This document shows, in pieces, positions 29,140 to 37,424 of a stretch of 37,986 nt of DNA; position 1 is the first letter of the stretch, and every line of letters starts with the position of its first letter. Source of the DNA: Enterococcus viikkiensis (lineage in GTDB: Bacteria > Bacillota > Bacilli > Lactobacillales > Enterococcaceae). Location: assembly GCF_005405345.1 (NCBI RefSeq), contig NZ_BJDW01000025.1:1-37986 (forward strand), given 5' to 3'. A program made the position numbers and the translations under genes. The notes beneath the pieces are model-generated. The model saw nothing but the letters and a program-made list of their open reading frames with translations, searched no databases and had not been told where the DNA came from.

Positions 29140-31442
29140 GTTCAATTATTTTACATGACAAAACAAATAATGATTGGAATTCTCTTGGATTCGGTCCACT
29201 GGTTGATGCAATGAATCCAAGAGTAACAAGAGAAAAACACGGTATTTATGATCTGCAGTTTCAATATCCAGTAAATGGTCCATTGTTCGACGAACTAAAA
29301 ATTGGACGTTGGATTGTTTCTGATGCCGGACCGACAATCGTTTCCCAAGCACAACGTTTTGAAATTGCGACGATAACAAAACCGATTGACGGAATTGTTA
29401 CGGTTTATTGTGAACATAAGCGGTATCAATTGCTGCGAACGATCGTCAAAGTTGGAGAGAAAATGTCCACCACAAAAGCACAACTTGCTTTAAATAGATT
29501 GTTGCAGCTTAGCGAACCGAAAAGTGATTTCACGTACTTCAGTGATGTTCAAACAGATGCTGGCATGGATTTTTCTGATCCGGCAAAATTTGAAAATGTA
29601 CAATCGGCTTTAGGCGGCGTTCGAGGATCTATCTTAGATAACTTTGGCGGCGAATATCTTTTCGATAACAATAAAGTTAGCTTGCTTCAATCTGCCGGAA
29701 AAGAATCCAATGTCATTATTGCTTATGGCAAAAATTTGACAGATGTTACTCAAGAAGAGTCAATCGAGAGCACGTATACCTCTGTTTACGGTTGGGCCAA
29801 AGACGAGGAAGGAAAAGTAATAACGCTTCCTGAAACATACATTGATTCGGAATACGTTGGCTCGTACACTCAACGCCGAATACAGATGAAAGATTTTAGC
29901 GACGAGACGATTACAACCACTGCACAACTAAGAACAGCGGTTCAAAATTTCATCAAAAACAATAAAATCGGTGTCCCGAAAGTCAGCATTAAAGCAAAGT
30001 ACGAAGAATTATCTAGCTCAGTTAATGCAGACAATTTAAAGTTACTAGAATCCATTGATCTCTGTGACTATGTCACTATCAGTTTTAACCAGTTGGGCAT
30101 CAACACGTCAGCTCAAATCGTAAAAACTGTTTGGAATGTTGGATTAGATAAGTACGATAGTGTTGAGCTAGGAGACGCAAGAACTGATTTTGCAAAGGTA
30201 CTTGAAGATAACAAAACTGATACGGGGCAAATAGAAGATAAACTTGATTGGCTTGAGGACGCACAAAATGAAGCATCTAATATTTTGAATAATCCTGGAA
30301 GAGGTAATGTAGTAATTTATCCTTCATTAGCTGATCCGCAAGAAATATTAATTATGGATACAAAAGATATAGATACTGCAAAAAATGTATGGAAGTGGAA
30401 TGCGGGCGGTCTTGGGTTCAGCTCTACAGGTTATAACGGAACATACGACCTAGCTATGACAAATAATGGTGCAATAGTTGCTGACAGAGTAACAACTGGA
30501 ACATTAAAGGCAATTAATATCATAGGTGTAACAATTAGTGGTAGTACCATTTCAAGCGATGGTTTAGATTATAAAATCACAATGAACAACGGGAAAATGA
30601 CTTGGTTTTCAAATTCAAAAAAGAAGGATGTTATCTCTTTAGAGTCAGTAGATTCACCTCAAACTGATGTTGGCGTGGTTCAATACAAAATGTCTCCAGG
30701 TGGGGGCTTTAGAATCGTTGATACTAAGGGAAATCTAGTTATGAGTTCTTGGGATAATGGTGTTAAAGATTCCACATGGCTAAGTTTTTCAGCATCTAAC
30801 TTTGATTGGAATAGTAACTCTTTTGGCGGAAACACTAGGATTAGTGCAGATGCAAATCAAATTACTATTAACGCACCTACTGCGTACACTTTTAGGAATG
30901 GCAATCTGACTAACGGGATGAGCTGGGGGCTATATAATAACCAAGACAGCTTTTTTAATGATGGTTTGAGAGTTAGAAATGGGTTAAGCGTTGCGGGCGG
31001 ATTAAGTGTTAGTGGGACAAAAAGCTCATTAGTAAAAACAAAAAACTATAACGAAAGACTATTGTATGCATTTGAAACACCAGAATATTTATTTGCAACG
31101 TACGGTAAAGCGACTACTAATGAAGATGGATATGTAGAAGTGAAAATTGAACCGATGTTTTTGGAGACGATCAATACGGAATCGAAGAACTATCACGTAT
31201 TTGTTTCCCCATACGACAATTCTAATGCATATGCATGCTATTTAGAAACTGACAGGTTTTTAATTAAATCTGATAAACCTAATGTTGAAGTTAGTTGGCA
31301 ATTGGTAGCATATCGAAAAGGATACGAAGATTTCTACTTGGAAACACCAGAAACAAATGGAGATAAATCACCAGACTTAGTTCAATATCCGCTAGAGAAC
31401 GGAAATGTTAAAGATTATGAGGAGGTAGACCATGACAAATAA
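29136..31442 (+). CDS. Tail-associated protein (Tal, prophage tail endopeptidase family)
   Basis: Product of 768 residues. The first about 370 residues match the prophage tail family that plugs the tail tip (YDLQFQYPVNGPLFDELKIG, then VYCEHKRYQLLRTIV and DLCDYVTISFNQLGI). The remainder is a long beta-rich region with glycine- and asparagine-rich segments, probably an extended fibre part. No clear muralytic catalytic motif was identified by eye. ATG 29136 follows GGAGG. A start at 29118 would place the ribosome site inside the gene. Confidence 0.85.
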   Translation: MSSIILHDKTNNDWNSLGFGPLVDAMNPRVTREKHGIYDLQFQYPVNGPLFDELKIGRWIVSDAGPTIVSQAQRFEIATITKPIDGIVTVYCEHKRYQLLRTIVKVGEKMSTTKAQLALNRLLQLSEPKSDFTYFSDVQTDAGMDFSDPAKFENVQSALGGVRGSILDNFGGEYLFDNNKVSLLQSAGKESNVIIAYGKNLTDVTQEESIESTYTSVYGWAKDEEGKVITLPETYIDSEYVGSYTQRRIQMKDFSDETITTTAQLRTAVQNFIKNNKIGVPKVSIKAKYEELSSSVNADNLKLLESIDLCDYVTISFNQLGINTSAQIVKTVWNVGLDKYDSVELGDARTDFAKVLEDNKTDTGQIEDKLDWLEDAQNEASNILNNPGRGNVVIYPSLADPQEILIMDTKDIDTAKNVWKWNAGGLGFSSTGYNGTYDLAMTNNGAIVADRVTTGTLKAINIIGVTISGSTISSDGLDYKITMNNGKMTWFSNSKKKDVISLESVDSPQTDVGVVQYKMSPGGGFRIVDTKGNLVMSSWDNGVKDSTWLSFSASNFDWNSNSFGGNTRISADANQITINAPTAYTFRNGNLTNGMSWGLYNNQDSFFNDGLRVRNGLSVAGGLSVSGTKSSLVKTKNYNERLLYAFETPEYLFATYGKATTNEDGYVEVKIEPMFLETINTESKNYHVFVSPYDNSNAYACYLETDRFLIKSDKPNVEVSWQLVAYRKGYEDFYLETPETNGDKSPDLVQYPLENGNVKDYEEVDHDK

Positions 31443-33915
31443 AATTTTGAATCTGGATATCTCAAAAGAGCCCAAATTGAATCCAATTATTTACGGCCGT
31501 GTCGGCGATGGTGGCAGTCAGCGAGTTACATTAAATACGTCGAAACGTGACGAACAACTAGATTTAACAGGATATACGATTACGTTTGAAGGTGTGACAA
31601 GCGGCGGAAAGACAAAAGTGTTTGATTCTGATAATGTCGTCGTTACATCTGAAGGTTTAAAAAAAGGTACGTTTGATTATGTTTTTCCGAATATGGCTTT
31701 TGCCGTCAAAGGAAAATATGAACGAGCGTACTTTTCTTTTATTAAAGATGGGATTAGAGACACCAGCGGCGAAATCGAAATCATTGTATTTGGTAACGCT
31801 GATATAAATGCAGCAGAAGCGGAAACGGTCATCACTGAATACAATAAACTATTCGCTGAATTACAGGAACTTCAAAAAAATAATATTGCTGATTTGCAAG
31901 AGCAAGCTGAAACTATTCAAACCCGTTTATCCGAACTTGCTAAACGACTAGACGAACTTGAACTAGGTGTTAGACTTCACGATGCCTATGCTTGGTCAGC
32001 AGACGGGACTGACAGGTTCACTAAGGTTTATCCGGGAAAAAATATCTTTAATCACATTGCAGACTATCCAGACAATTTAATATGGAATAGAGAATTAGTG
32101 TGTTATGAAGCTGTAAGCCCGAACATAGCTTTTGCGATGTTCTATGTTGGAAAATTGATAACTGATTTAAGTAAAACGTACACAATGTCTTTTGAAATTG
32201 AAGCGCTAAACGACACTATTCAATTTGCAAATAGCGTTTTTTATTTAAACTCTACTACTTCCGTTCAACACAACAAACCAATTTTAATCAAAGATAAAAA
32301 AGTCAAGGTATTTGCTACTTTTAAACTTACCACAACCTCGAATACGCTTGTGCATACTTATTTCAATAAGTCGCCACAAGGGGCATTCAGAATTTATAAC
32401 GTAAAGGTTGAAGAAGGCAACACTCAGACAATTTATACTACACCACCATCAGAAGACCCAATAAATGCGGTACCACAATATAGAGGAATCGGTTTAGTAG
32501 ATTCTGATAATCCAGCGGACTATTCGTGGCAAGCTGAGGATAACACGATTGCTAAAAAAGCAACTCTTGATTCCCATACTGAAAATATCAGTAATCCACA
32601 TAAAGTCACGAAAACGCAAATTGGACTAGGAAACGTTGATAACTACGGTGTAGCTACGCAATCAGAAGCAGAAGTAGGATTAGCTGAGAATAAATTTGTC
32701 ACTCCTTTAGGAGTCAAGCAGCACACGGACAAACGTATCGCGACAGCTTCTGATGTATTGATTGGAACAAATAAAAAACAATTGTTGACTCCGTATTCGA
32801 CAAAATTATTTTATGATAGCCAAGAAAAAAATCGTAGCAAGTTTTTGTCTGTTCGAACTAAATATGCAGCGCATCGTGGAAACAACAGCGTATTTCCAGA
32901 AAACAGTTTGGAGGCGTTTAAGTCTGTAACACGTCATGAATTTTTTGAATGTGACGTACAAGTCACGAAAGACGATGAGTGGATCGTTATGCATGATACG
33001 ACTGTCGACCGCACGACGAATGGGACAGGAAACGTCAAAGATTTAACCTACGCTCAGATTCGGGCATTAAAAATAGATGCTGGCAGTAATATTAATAATT
33101 TGCAGGACTGGCAAAAGGTAGTTCCTGATTTAAGCGACGTATGCCAGTGTGCCCGTTATGGAAAATCAATCCCGATGATCGAAATCAAAGGGGGGGCGGG
33201 CGAAGTCTATTCAGATGCGCAACTAGACAAGTTCATGGATACATTACATCAATTCAGAATGTTACCAGATGGCGCGATTGTTATTTCATTTGATGCAGAT
33301 ATTCTAGCTAGGATACGCCAAAGATCAAACGAAATAGAGTTGATGTGGATTCAAAATTCTATTCCACTAAACGGATTAGATATTTGCAAAGCTAACCGAT
33401 TTGGAATTGATGTCGCTTATAATTCGGCAACGCTCACAAAAGAAAATATCACTGCTTTCCATAAAGCTGGCTTGCTAGTTGGAACGTGGACGACGCCTGA
33501 AGAAAATCACCAACAACAGGAGGGACTGGGTGTCGATATTATCACCACTAATTCAAAATCTGGATTTTTAAGATATGGAAGTTTGACATTGAAAAACGGA
33601 TTTACAGGAAATACGAATAACGGGCTTCAAAATTATAATGTCGTTGAAGAGATTTCACCTGGACAAGTACGAGCCTATTTCAATGTGCTGAATGGGGTAA
33701 ATACATCAGATTCACTTGTTGCAACATTCCCCGATTGGGCTGTACCTTTTGCGAACAGCTGGCAATTCTGCAATATCAGAACAAGTTCTGGTTCAATTTT
33801 AGCGACAGCGAACGTGATGGGTAAAACATCTGAAAACGCAGGAATCTGGATAGGATTGAACTGGACCCAAAGAACAACTTGGGCTGCAGGAGTGCTGCAC
33901 TGGTCTCTTTATTAG
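31432..33915 (+). CDS. Baseplate/fibre protein with BppU domain and glycerophosphodiesterase domain
   Basis: Product of 827 residues. The N-terminal about 140 residues are a BppU-type baseplate attachment domain (YGRVGDGGSQRVTLN, IVFGNADINAAEAETV), then a coiled coil (AELQELQKNNIADLQEQAET). Around 380-400 is a tail-fibre motif (NPHKVTKTQIGLGNVDN). Residues about 478-715 form a GDPD domain with catalytic HRG, ENSLEAF, the acidic ECDVQ pair and MHD histidine, ending GTWTTPEEN. The last 95 residues are a separate beta domain. The enzyme part probably cleaves glycerophosphodiester links in teichoic acid or a similar wall polymer during adsorption. Confidence 0.88.
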   Translation: MTNKILNLDISKEPKLNPIIYGRVGDGGSQRVTLNTSKRDEQLDLTGYTITFEGVTSGGKTKVFDSDNVVVTSEGLKKGTFDYVFPNMAFAVKGKYERAYFSFIKDGIRDTSGEIEIIVFGNADINAAEAETVITEYNKLFAELQELQKNNIADLQEQAETIQTRLSELAKRLDELELGVRLHDAYAWSADGTDRFTKVYPGKNIFNHIADYPDNLIWNRELVCYEAVSPNIAFAMFYVGKLITDLSKTYTMSFEIEALNDTIQFANSVFYLNSTTSVQHNKPILIKDKKVKVFATFKLTTTSNTLVHTYFNKSPQGAFRIYNVKVEEGNTQTIYTTPPSEDPINAVPQYRGIGLVDSDNPADYSWQAEDNTIAKKATLDSHTENISNPHKVTKTQIGLGNVDNYGVATQSEAEVGLAENKFVTPLGVKQHTDKRIATASDVLIGTNKKQLLTPYSTKLFYDSQEKNRSKFLSVRTKYAAHRGNNSVFPENSLEAFKSVTRHEFFECDVQVTKDDEWIVMHDTTVDRTTNGTGNVKDLTYAQIRALKIDAGSNINNLQDWQKVVPDLSDVCQCARYGKSIPMIEIKGGAGEVYSDAQLDKFMDTLHQFRMLPDGAIVISFDADILARIRQRSNEIELMWIQNSIPLNGLDICKANRFGIDVAYNSATLTKENITAFHKAGLLVGTWTTPEENHQQQEGLGVDIITTNSKSGFLRYGSLTLKNGFTGNTNNGLQNYNVVEEISPGQVRAYFNVLNGVNTSDSLVATFPDWAVPFANSWQFCNIRTSSGSILATANVMGKTSENAGIWIGLNWTQRTTWAAGVLHWSLY

Positions 33916-33944
33916 CACACTTTCGGGTGTGCTTTTTTATTTTT
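33914..33944 (+). terminator. Terminator after the fibre gene
   Basis: AGCACAC (33914-33920) pairs with GTGTGCT (33927-33933) around a TTTCGG loop, then six T and TATTTTT. A strong intrinsic terminator between the tail and lysis genes, overlapping the fibre stop codon. It probably adjusts lysis gene expression or marks a module boundary. Confidence 0.8.
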
Positions 33945-33965
33945 GATTGGAAGGTGGAAAGATAT

Positions 33966-34337
33966 GTGCATTTTTTAGATGAGCTTTTGGAGTTAAACGG
34001 GGTATTAATGTCGTTCGGGGTTGGTGGAATTGTTGGCGTTCTGGCTTGGGTTGGAAAACTCATTAAGAAAAACAGGGAGACAACAGAACAAACGAAACAA
34101 TTAACGGAAAAACGATTTGTCGTGCTTGAAGCGGCCAACGTCGCAATCTTGCATAACGAGATATACAAGCAATGCACGTACTTTATTTCTCAAGGTGAGA
34201 TATCGGTGGATGACTTGGATAATTTAGATTATCTATGGCGTGGCTATCATGGTCTTGGTGGAAACGGTACGGGCGAGCTACTTTACAACAGAGTCAAAGA
34301 ATTACCATTGAAGGGAGGTGATCCACGTGCAAAATAA
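33966..34337 (+). CDS. Membrane-anchored lysis-cassette protein
   Basis: Product of 123 residues with one hydrophobic segment at about 14-32 (LMSFGVGGIVGVLAWVG), a short basic stretch, then a soluble part ending in a conserved-looking DDLDNLDYLWRGYHGLGGNG motif. Proteins with this YxxLGGNGTG ending are common directly before holins in low-GC phages. Their role is not settled. GTG at 33966 is chosen, with AAGGTGG eight or nine bases upstream. The frame is open further back into the fibre gene. Its end overlaps the holin start. Confidence 0.7.
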   Translation: MHFLDELLELNGVLMSFGVGGIVGVLAWVGKLIKKNRETTEQTKQLTEKRFVVLEAANVAILHNEIYKQCTYFISQGEISVDDLDNLDYLWRGYHGLGGNGTGELLYNRVKELPLKGGDPRAK

Positions 34338-34539
34338 GACATATGAGACACTCAAATGGGTAGCAGCAATTGTAATCCCTGCGTTAGCTACTTTCATTGG
34401 ATTAGTTGGTAAAGCAATTAATTGGGAATATACCGATACTACGGTAATTATTGTTTCCGGGCTAGGTGCGTTCTTAGGAACCATTTTAGGTGTATCTAAT
34501 AGAACCTACAAGATGTTTTACAATCAGAATGATTCATAG
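34327..34539 (+). CDS. Holin, Dp-1 type
   Basis: Product of 70 residues with two membrane helices (about 10-28, WVAAIVIPALATFIGLVG, and 39-57, VIIVSGLGAFLGTILGV), ending SNRTYKMFYNQ, a pattern of the Dp-1 holin family. GTG at 34327 follows a perfect GGAGGTGAT. It should set lysis time by opening or depolarising the membrane. Because the endolysin carries a signal peptide, the holin may act by depolarisation and not as the export route. Confidence 0.82.
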   Translation: MQNKTYETLKWVAAIVIPALATFIGLVGKAINWEYTDTTVIIVSGLGAFLGTILGVSNRTYKMFYNQNDS

Positions 34540-34549
34540 GAGGACTAGA

Positions 34550-35605
34550 ATGAAAAAGAAAATTGCTGTTTTGAGCCTGTTTATGGCTCTTTTTTTGTTG
34601 CCAATTCACGGATTCGCGTATACGGTTAATCACGAATTTAATTTAGGGCCAGGCGAAGGAAGCTCACAATTAGCCCAAAATCGCTATATCATCGTCCACG
34701 ATACGGCAAATCCGAACGCTTCAGGCCGTAACGAAGCAACGTATATGAAGCGCAACTGGCGAAATGCTTATACTACGCACATTGTTGGCGATGGGATTGT
34801 TTATCAGGTTGGTCAGCCAGGATATGTAAGTTACGGCGCTTTGAACGCCAATCCTTATGCACCAGCACAAATTGAGTTACAAGCTACGCCAGATAAAGTC
34901 TTGTTTGCTAAAAACTACGCTGTATATATCGAGTTGATTCGTGATCTCTGCAATCAATTCGGGATTCCAAAAACGTTAGATAACATCTACGGAACGAATG
35001 GCGCTAAGTCGCATTTATGGGTAACAAATAATTTTGGTGGCGACCACACCGATCCCTATGGATACCTAGCGTCTATGGGAATCAGCAAAGCGCAGTTCGC
35101 TAACGATATCGCCAATGGTTTAAACAATCAACCAAACAAACCAACACCGCCAAATACCGTTAATGTAGACAAAGAAGTGAAGTATGTTCGAATCAAAGAG
35201 TCCGCTCGTGCTTACGGTCGTTCTAGTCAAAAACGCGTGATTCCTTCTGGTGCTAGAAACATGGCGTTTACAGTCATCAAGCGGATTGATGTAGCGTATG
35301 ATGCTAGAATTAACTACGAGTATCTAGTCGAGTATCAAGGAAAACGAGAGTGGGTTATTTCGACTGATGTTGACGCTGTCAATGCTTTTGATCCGCAAGT
35401 GATCGAAGTTGCAAAGCACAGCACTAACTTTAGTCCAAGCTCGCAACATCGAGTAACACCAAACACGATCAAAGATAAAAGGTACACCGTTCAAAAAGTT
35501 CACCAGTTGATTTTTGGCGGGAAGCTGCAAAATGAATACTTAATCAAATACAATGCTAACAAACCAGCTGAATGGATTCTTGAACAGGACGCTGTAGCTA
35601 AATAG
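34550..35605 (+). CDS. Endolysin: secreted N-acetylmuramoyl-L-alanine amidase
   Basis: Product of 351 residues. Residues 1-23 form a signal peptide (MKKKIAVLSLFMALFLLP, then IHGFA), unusual for a classical endolysin. An Amidase_2 domain (about 24-190) follows with zinc ligands in YIIVHDTAN and GGDHTDP, cleaving the amide between muramic acid and the stem peptide. The C-terminal half has two related SH3-like wall-binding repeats (RSSQKRVIP and PSSQHRVTP cores, each about 70 residues). ATG 34550 follows AGGAGG. The frame is open upstream but lacks a ribosome site there. Last gene of the late operon, followed by a strong terminator. Confidence 0.88.
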   Translation: MKKKIAVLSLFMALFLLPIHGFAYTVNHEFNLGPGEGSSQLAQNRYIIVHDTANPNASGRNEATYMKRNWRNAYTTHIVGDGIVYQVGQPGYVSYGALNANPYAPAQIELQATPDKVLFAKNYAVYIELIRDLCNQFGIPKTLDNIYGTNGAKSHLWVTNNFGGDHTDPYGYLASMGISKAQFANDIANGLNNQPNKPTPPNTVNVDKEVKYVRIKESARAYGRSSQKRVIPSGARNMAFTVIKRIDVAYDARINYEYLVEYQGKREWVISTDVDAVNAFDPQVIEVAKHSTNFSPSSQHRVTPNTIKDKRYTVQKVHQLIFGGKLQNEYLIKYNANKPAEWILEQDAVAK

Positions 35606-35611
35606 TAAAAC

Positions 35612-35648
35612 AGCCCTCGACTTTAAAAAGTCGGGGGCTTATTTTTTT
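35612..35648 (+). terminator. Strong terminator at the end of the late operon
   Basis: AGCCC plus CGACTTT pair with AAAGTCG plus GGGCT (one mismatch between the two stem parts), followed by ATTTTTTT. On the minus strand the hairpin is followed by GTTTTAC, so it may also end the leftward operon that converges here. Confidence 0.8.
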
Positions 35649-36123
35649 CGTGCCATTTTCTAGCATTGACGGCACTTCGAGTTGGTTCTTTACTATTGTG
35701 TTCGCCTTTTCGATACGCGGACAGGTTATTAACTGATCCAATAGAAATAGATAGTTTCTGAGCGACTTCACTTGAAGAAAATCCTTCGTTTAGCAATTCA
35801 TTAACTTTAATGCTTTCAGGAGTAGAGTAGACGCCTTCAGTGATTAATAGTTTCCGGACTTTTACACGTGATATTTCGTGTTGAATTGCTGTTTCTCTAA
35901 TTGATTCAGTTTTTTGATACGTCTTAACAACCGCTTTGCTATCCACTTTAATCATCTTTTGTGGAAGATATTTTGCTTTGAGATTTTTCCGAAATTGTAC
36001 AGCATCTTCAAAATTTAAAAATCCTCTTTTTTGGTAATGTGAACCGTTAACCCACAATTCAGATTGATATTTAGTGACGCCGTTTTGCTCATAAGAGCGA
36101 ACACCAGGTACGCTAGTCTTCAC
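35623..36123 (-). CDS. AP2/HTH DNA-binding protein
   Basis: Product of 166 residues. The N-terminal about 50 residues (GVRSYEQNGVTKYQSELWVN, then GFLNFEDAVQFRKNL) resemble the AP2-like beta-sheet DNA-binding domain common in phage proteins. A helix-turn-helix (LLNEGFSSSEVAQKLSIS, then IGSVNNLSAYRKG) lies in the C-terminal half. Start is GTG at 36123 after GGAGG. Last gene of a three-gene leftward operon. It is a candidate regulator of its own operon, whose promoter overlaps a palindrome, but this is inferred. Its stop lies within the shared terminator. Confidence 0.7.
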   Translation of the reverse strand: MKTSVPGVRSYEQNGVTKYQSELWVNGSHYQKRGFLNFEDAVQFRKNLKAKYLPQKMIKVDSKAVVKTYQKTESIRETAIQHEISRVKVRKLLITEGVYSTPESIKVNELLNEGFSSSEVAQKLSISIGSVNNLSAYRKGEHNSKEPTRSAVNARKWHEKNKPPTF

Positions 36124-36313
36124 GTTTTTCCTCCAATTTCTTCTTAGCTAATTCAATAATATCATTTAATTGATCGTCCGTTGCGTGCAACTTAATAAAA
36201 CTTTTTGCAGACGAAAAGTTTTTTAAATTTCTACGATGAGTCTTAGCTTCTGCGCTAAGACCCTGTTCGTATTTTTTTTGGTTATCTGGATAGTAAGTAT
36301 TATTTTCTTTCAT
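36113..36313 (-). CDS. Small hydrophilic protein
   Basis: Product of 66 residues, rich in K, E and N, ending in a helix (LNDIIELAKKKLEEKRED-like). AAAGGA lies about 12 bases upstream of the ATG. It overlaps the following gene by 11 bases. No family recognised. Its place in the operon with two other unrecognised genes gives no function. Confidence 0.6.
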   Translation of the reverse strand: MKENNTYYPDNQKKYEQGLSAEAKTHRRNLKNFSSAKSFIKLHATDDQLNDIIELAKKKLEEKRED

Positions 36314-36330
36314 ATCAATATAATTCCTTT

Positions 36331-36831
36331 CTAGTAGTTGTCATGATCCGCGTCGCGTACAGTGATTGTTTTATAAGCTGTTCTTACGAAACTGAAAGCG
36401 TCGTTTCCTTGATGTTTTTTGCGGATTGCTTGTAATTCGCGGGCTTCTTTTTCGACTGATGCAGGAACTTTAACGTCGTAACGGCTTCTCATGTTTCCAA
36501 CGCCGTTTCCTTCGTACCATTTTGATTTAGATACTTTATGTTTGATAGTGACTAACTCGCCGTCAAAATCAGCATTATCAATGATTTCTTTTAATTCTAA
36601 AGCTCGTTTCATGTCTGATTCAGTTTGTTCCGCTAACTCAATATATTTAGCGATTTCGATTTCAGCAGCTTCTTTTAATTCTGGATAAGTTTCGATAAGA
36701 TAGTAGTTATCATCTGATTTACTAAGCTTACCTTTATCAGTGAATTTTTCGAAAGTATAACCTAGCTTTCTCAATTCTCCGCCAACTTCAATTTTTTCAT
36801 TTGTATAAGCGACAACTTGATGTTTAATCAT
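36331..36831 (-). CDS. Hypothetical protein, first gene of a palindrome-controlled operon
   Basis: Product of 166 residues, lysine- and glutamate-rich, with a helical centre (LKEAAEIEIAKYIELAEQ) and a C-terminal part (SFVRTAYKTITVRDAD). The ATG at 36831 is chosen, nine bases after AAAGG. An in-frame ATG at 36840 lies on the ribosome site. It is transcribed from a perfect consensus promoter at 36867-36895. No family recognised. As the first gene of a strongly controlled accessory operon in a prophage it may be a lysogenic-conversion or defence gene, but no motif supports a specific role. Confidence 0.7.
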   Translation of the reverse strand: MIKHQVVAYTNEKIEVGGELRKLGYTFEKFTDKGKLSKSDDNYYLIETYPELKEAAEIEIAKYIELAEQTESDMKRALELKEIIDNADFDGELVTIKHKVSKSKWYEGNGVGNMRSRYDVKVPASVEKEARELQAIRKKHQGNDAFSFVRTAYKTITVRDADHDNY

Positions 36832-36865
36832 GATGATCATCCTTTCATATCTCTTTCTATACTTA

Positions 36866-36895
36866 TATTATAGTACAGGTACTATAATATGTCAA
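36866..36895 (-). promoter_or_regulatory. Perfect consensus promoter overlapping a 24-base palindrome
   Basis: On the minus strand TTGACA (36895-36890) and TATAAT (36872-36867) are separated by exactly 17 bases. A perfect palindrome with 11-base arms (TATTATAGTAC and its complement) and a two-base centre spans 36866-36889, covering the whole spacer and the -10 box. Such a promoter would be very strong unless a protein occupies the palindrome. Confidence 0.8.
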
Positions 36896-36939
36896 TGGTT
36901 TTGCTGAATAATTCAATAAAATCATATAAAAACGCACAT

Positions 36940-36965
36940 AAAAATACCTCCTCAAAAAGAAGGTA
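36940..36965 (-). terminator. Leftward terminator of the YolD operon
   Basis: On the minus strand an 8-bp stem (36945-36952 with 36958-36965, one wobble, five-base loop) is followed by TTTTTATG. It separates the SOS-controlled genes from the palindrome-controlled operon downstream. Confidence 0.7.
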
Positions 36966-36970
36966 CGTGA

Positions 36971-37225
36971 TCACACAGCTATTCTATTAAATTCTTTCAT
37001 TATCTTCGTTTCACCGATCACACCATACTTTTTCACTACGAATTGTTTTCTACTATTATATTCACCAGCTGCGGCAATCCTCATACCGTCTTCCACATCT
37101 GCCAGAAAATTAAGAGAGTGAGTAGCAATTAAACACGATTGATTGTTTAGCTTAAAATAGACGAGGGGACGCTCAGAAAACTTTAGTATCTTGATGCTAG
37201 TTACAATACCATTCAAACTCATCAT
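36971..37225 (-). CDS. Small beta-rich protein, possibly OB-fold
   Basis: Product of 84 residues with alternating hydrophobic strands (GIVTSIKILKF, VYFKLNNQSCLIATHSL, GMRIAAAGEYNSRKQFVVKK), a pattern that fits a small OB-fold. GGGAGTGG lies upstream of the ATG within the preceding gene, which it overlaps. Third gene of the YolD operon. A nucleic-acid-binding role is a guess from the strand pattern. Confidence 0.6.
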   Translation of the reverse strand: MMSLNGIVTSIKILKFSERPLVYFKLNNQSCLIATHSLNFLADVEDGMRIAAAGEYNSRKQFVVKKYGVIGETKIMKEFNRIAV

Positions 37226-37424
37226 TTAAACCACTCCCATAATTTAAAATATAGTAATCGAAATCAGTCAATCCATTTGATTTACTACAATAAAAAGAAA
37301 AGCAACGCTCTCCGACTTCATAAATTGCATTAGGACCAAAATCCCACAATACTGTTTCCAATTTAGAAAAGGGGATATATCCAAATTCGTAAGCTAAAAT
37401 TGGATTCACTTTAGCTCGCTCCAT
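37197..37424 (-). CDS. Small hypothetical protein in the YolD operon
   Basis: Product of 75 residues, rich in aromatic residues (FGYIPFSKLETVLWDFG, then FDYYILNYG, ending EWYCN). The ATG at 37424 lies inside the end of the YolD-like gene with only a weak GG-A ribosome site, so translation is probably coupled. A TTG at 37433 is an alternative. No family recognised. Confidence 0.55.
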   Translation of the reverse strand: MERAKVNPILAYEFGYIPFSKLETVLWDFGPNAIYEVGERCFSFYCSKSNGLTDFDYYILNYGSGLNDEFEWYCN

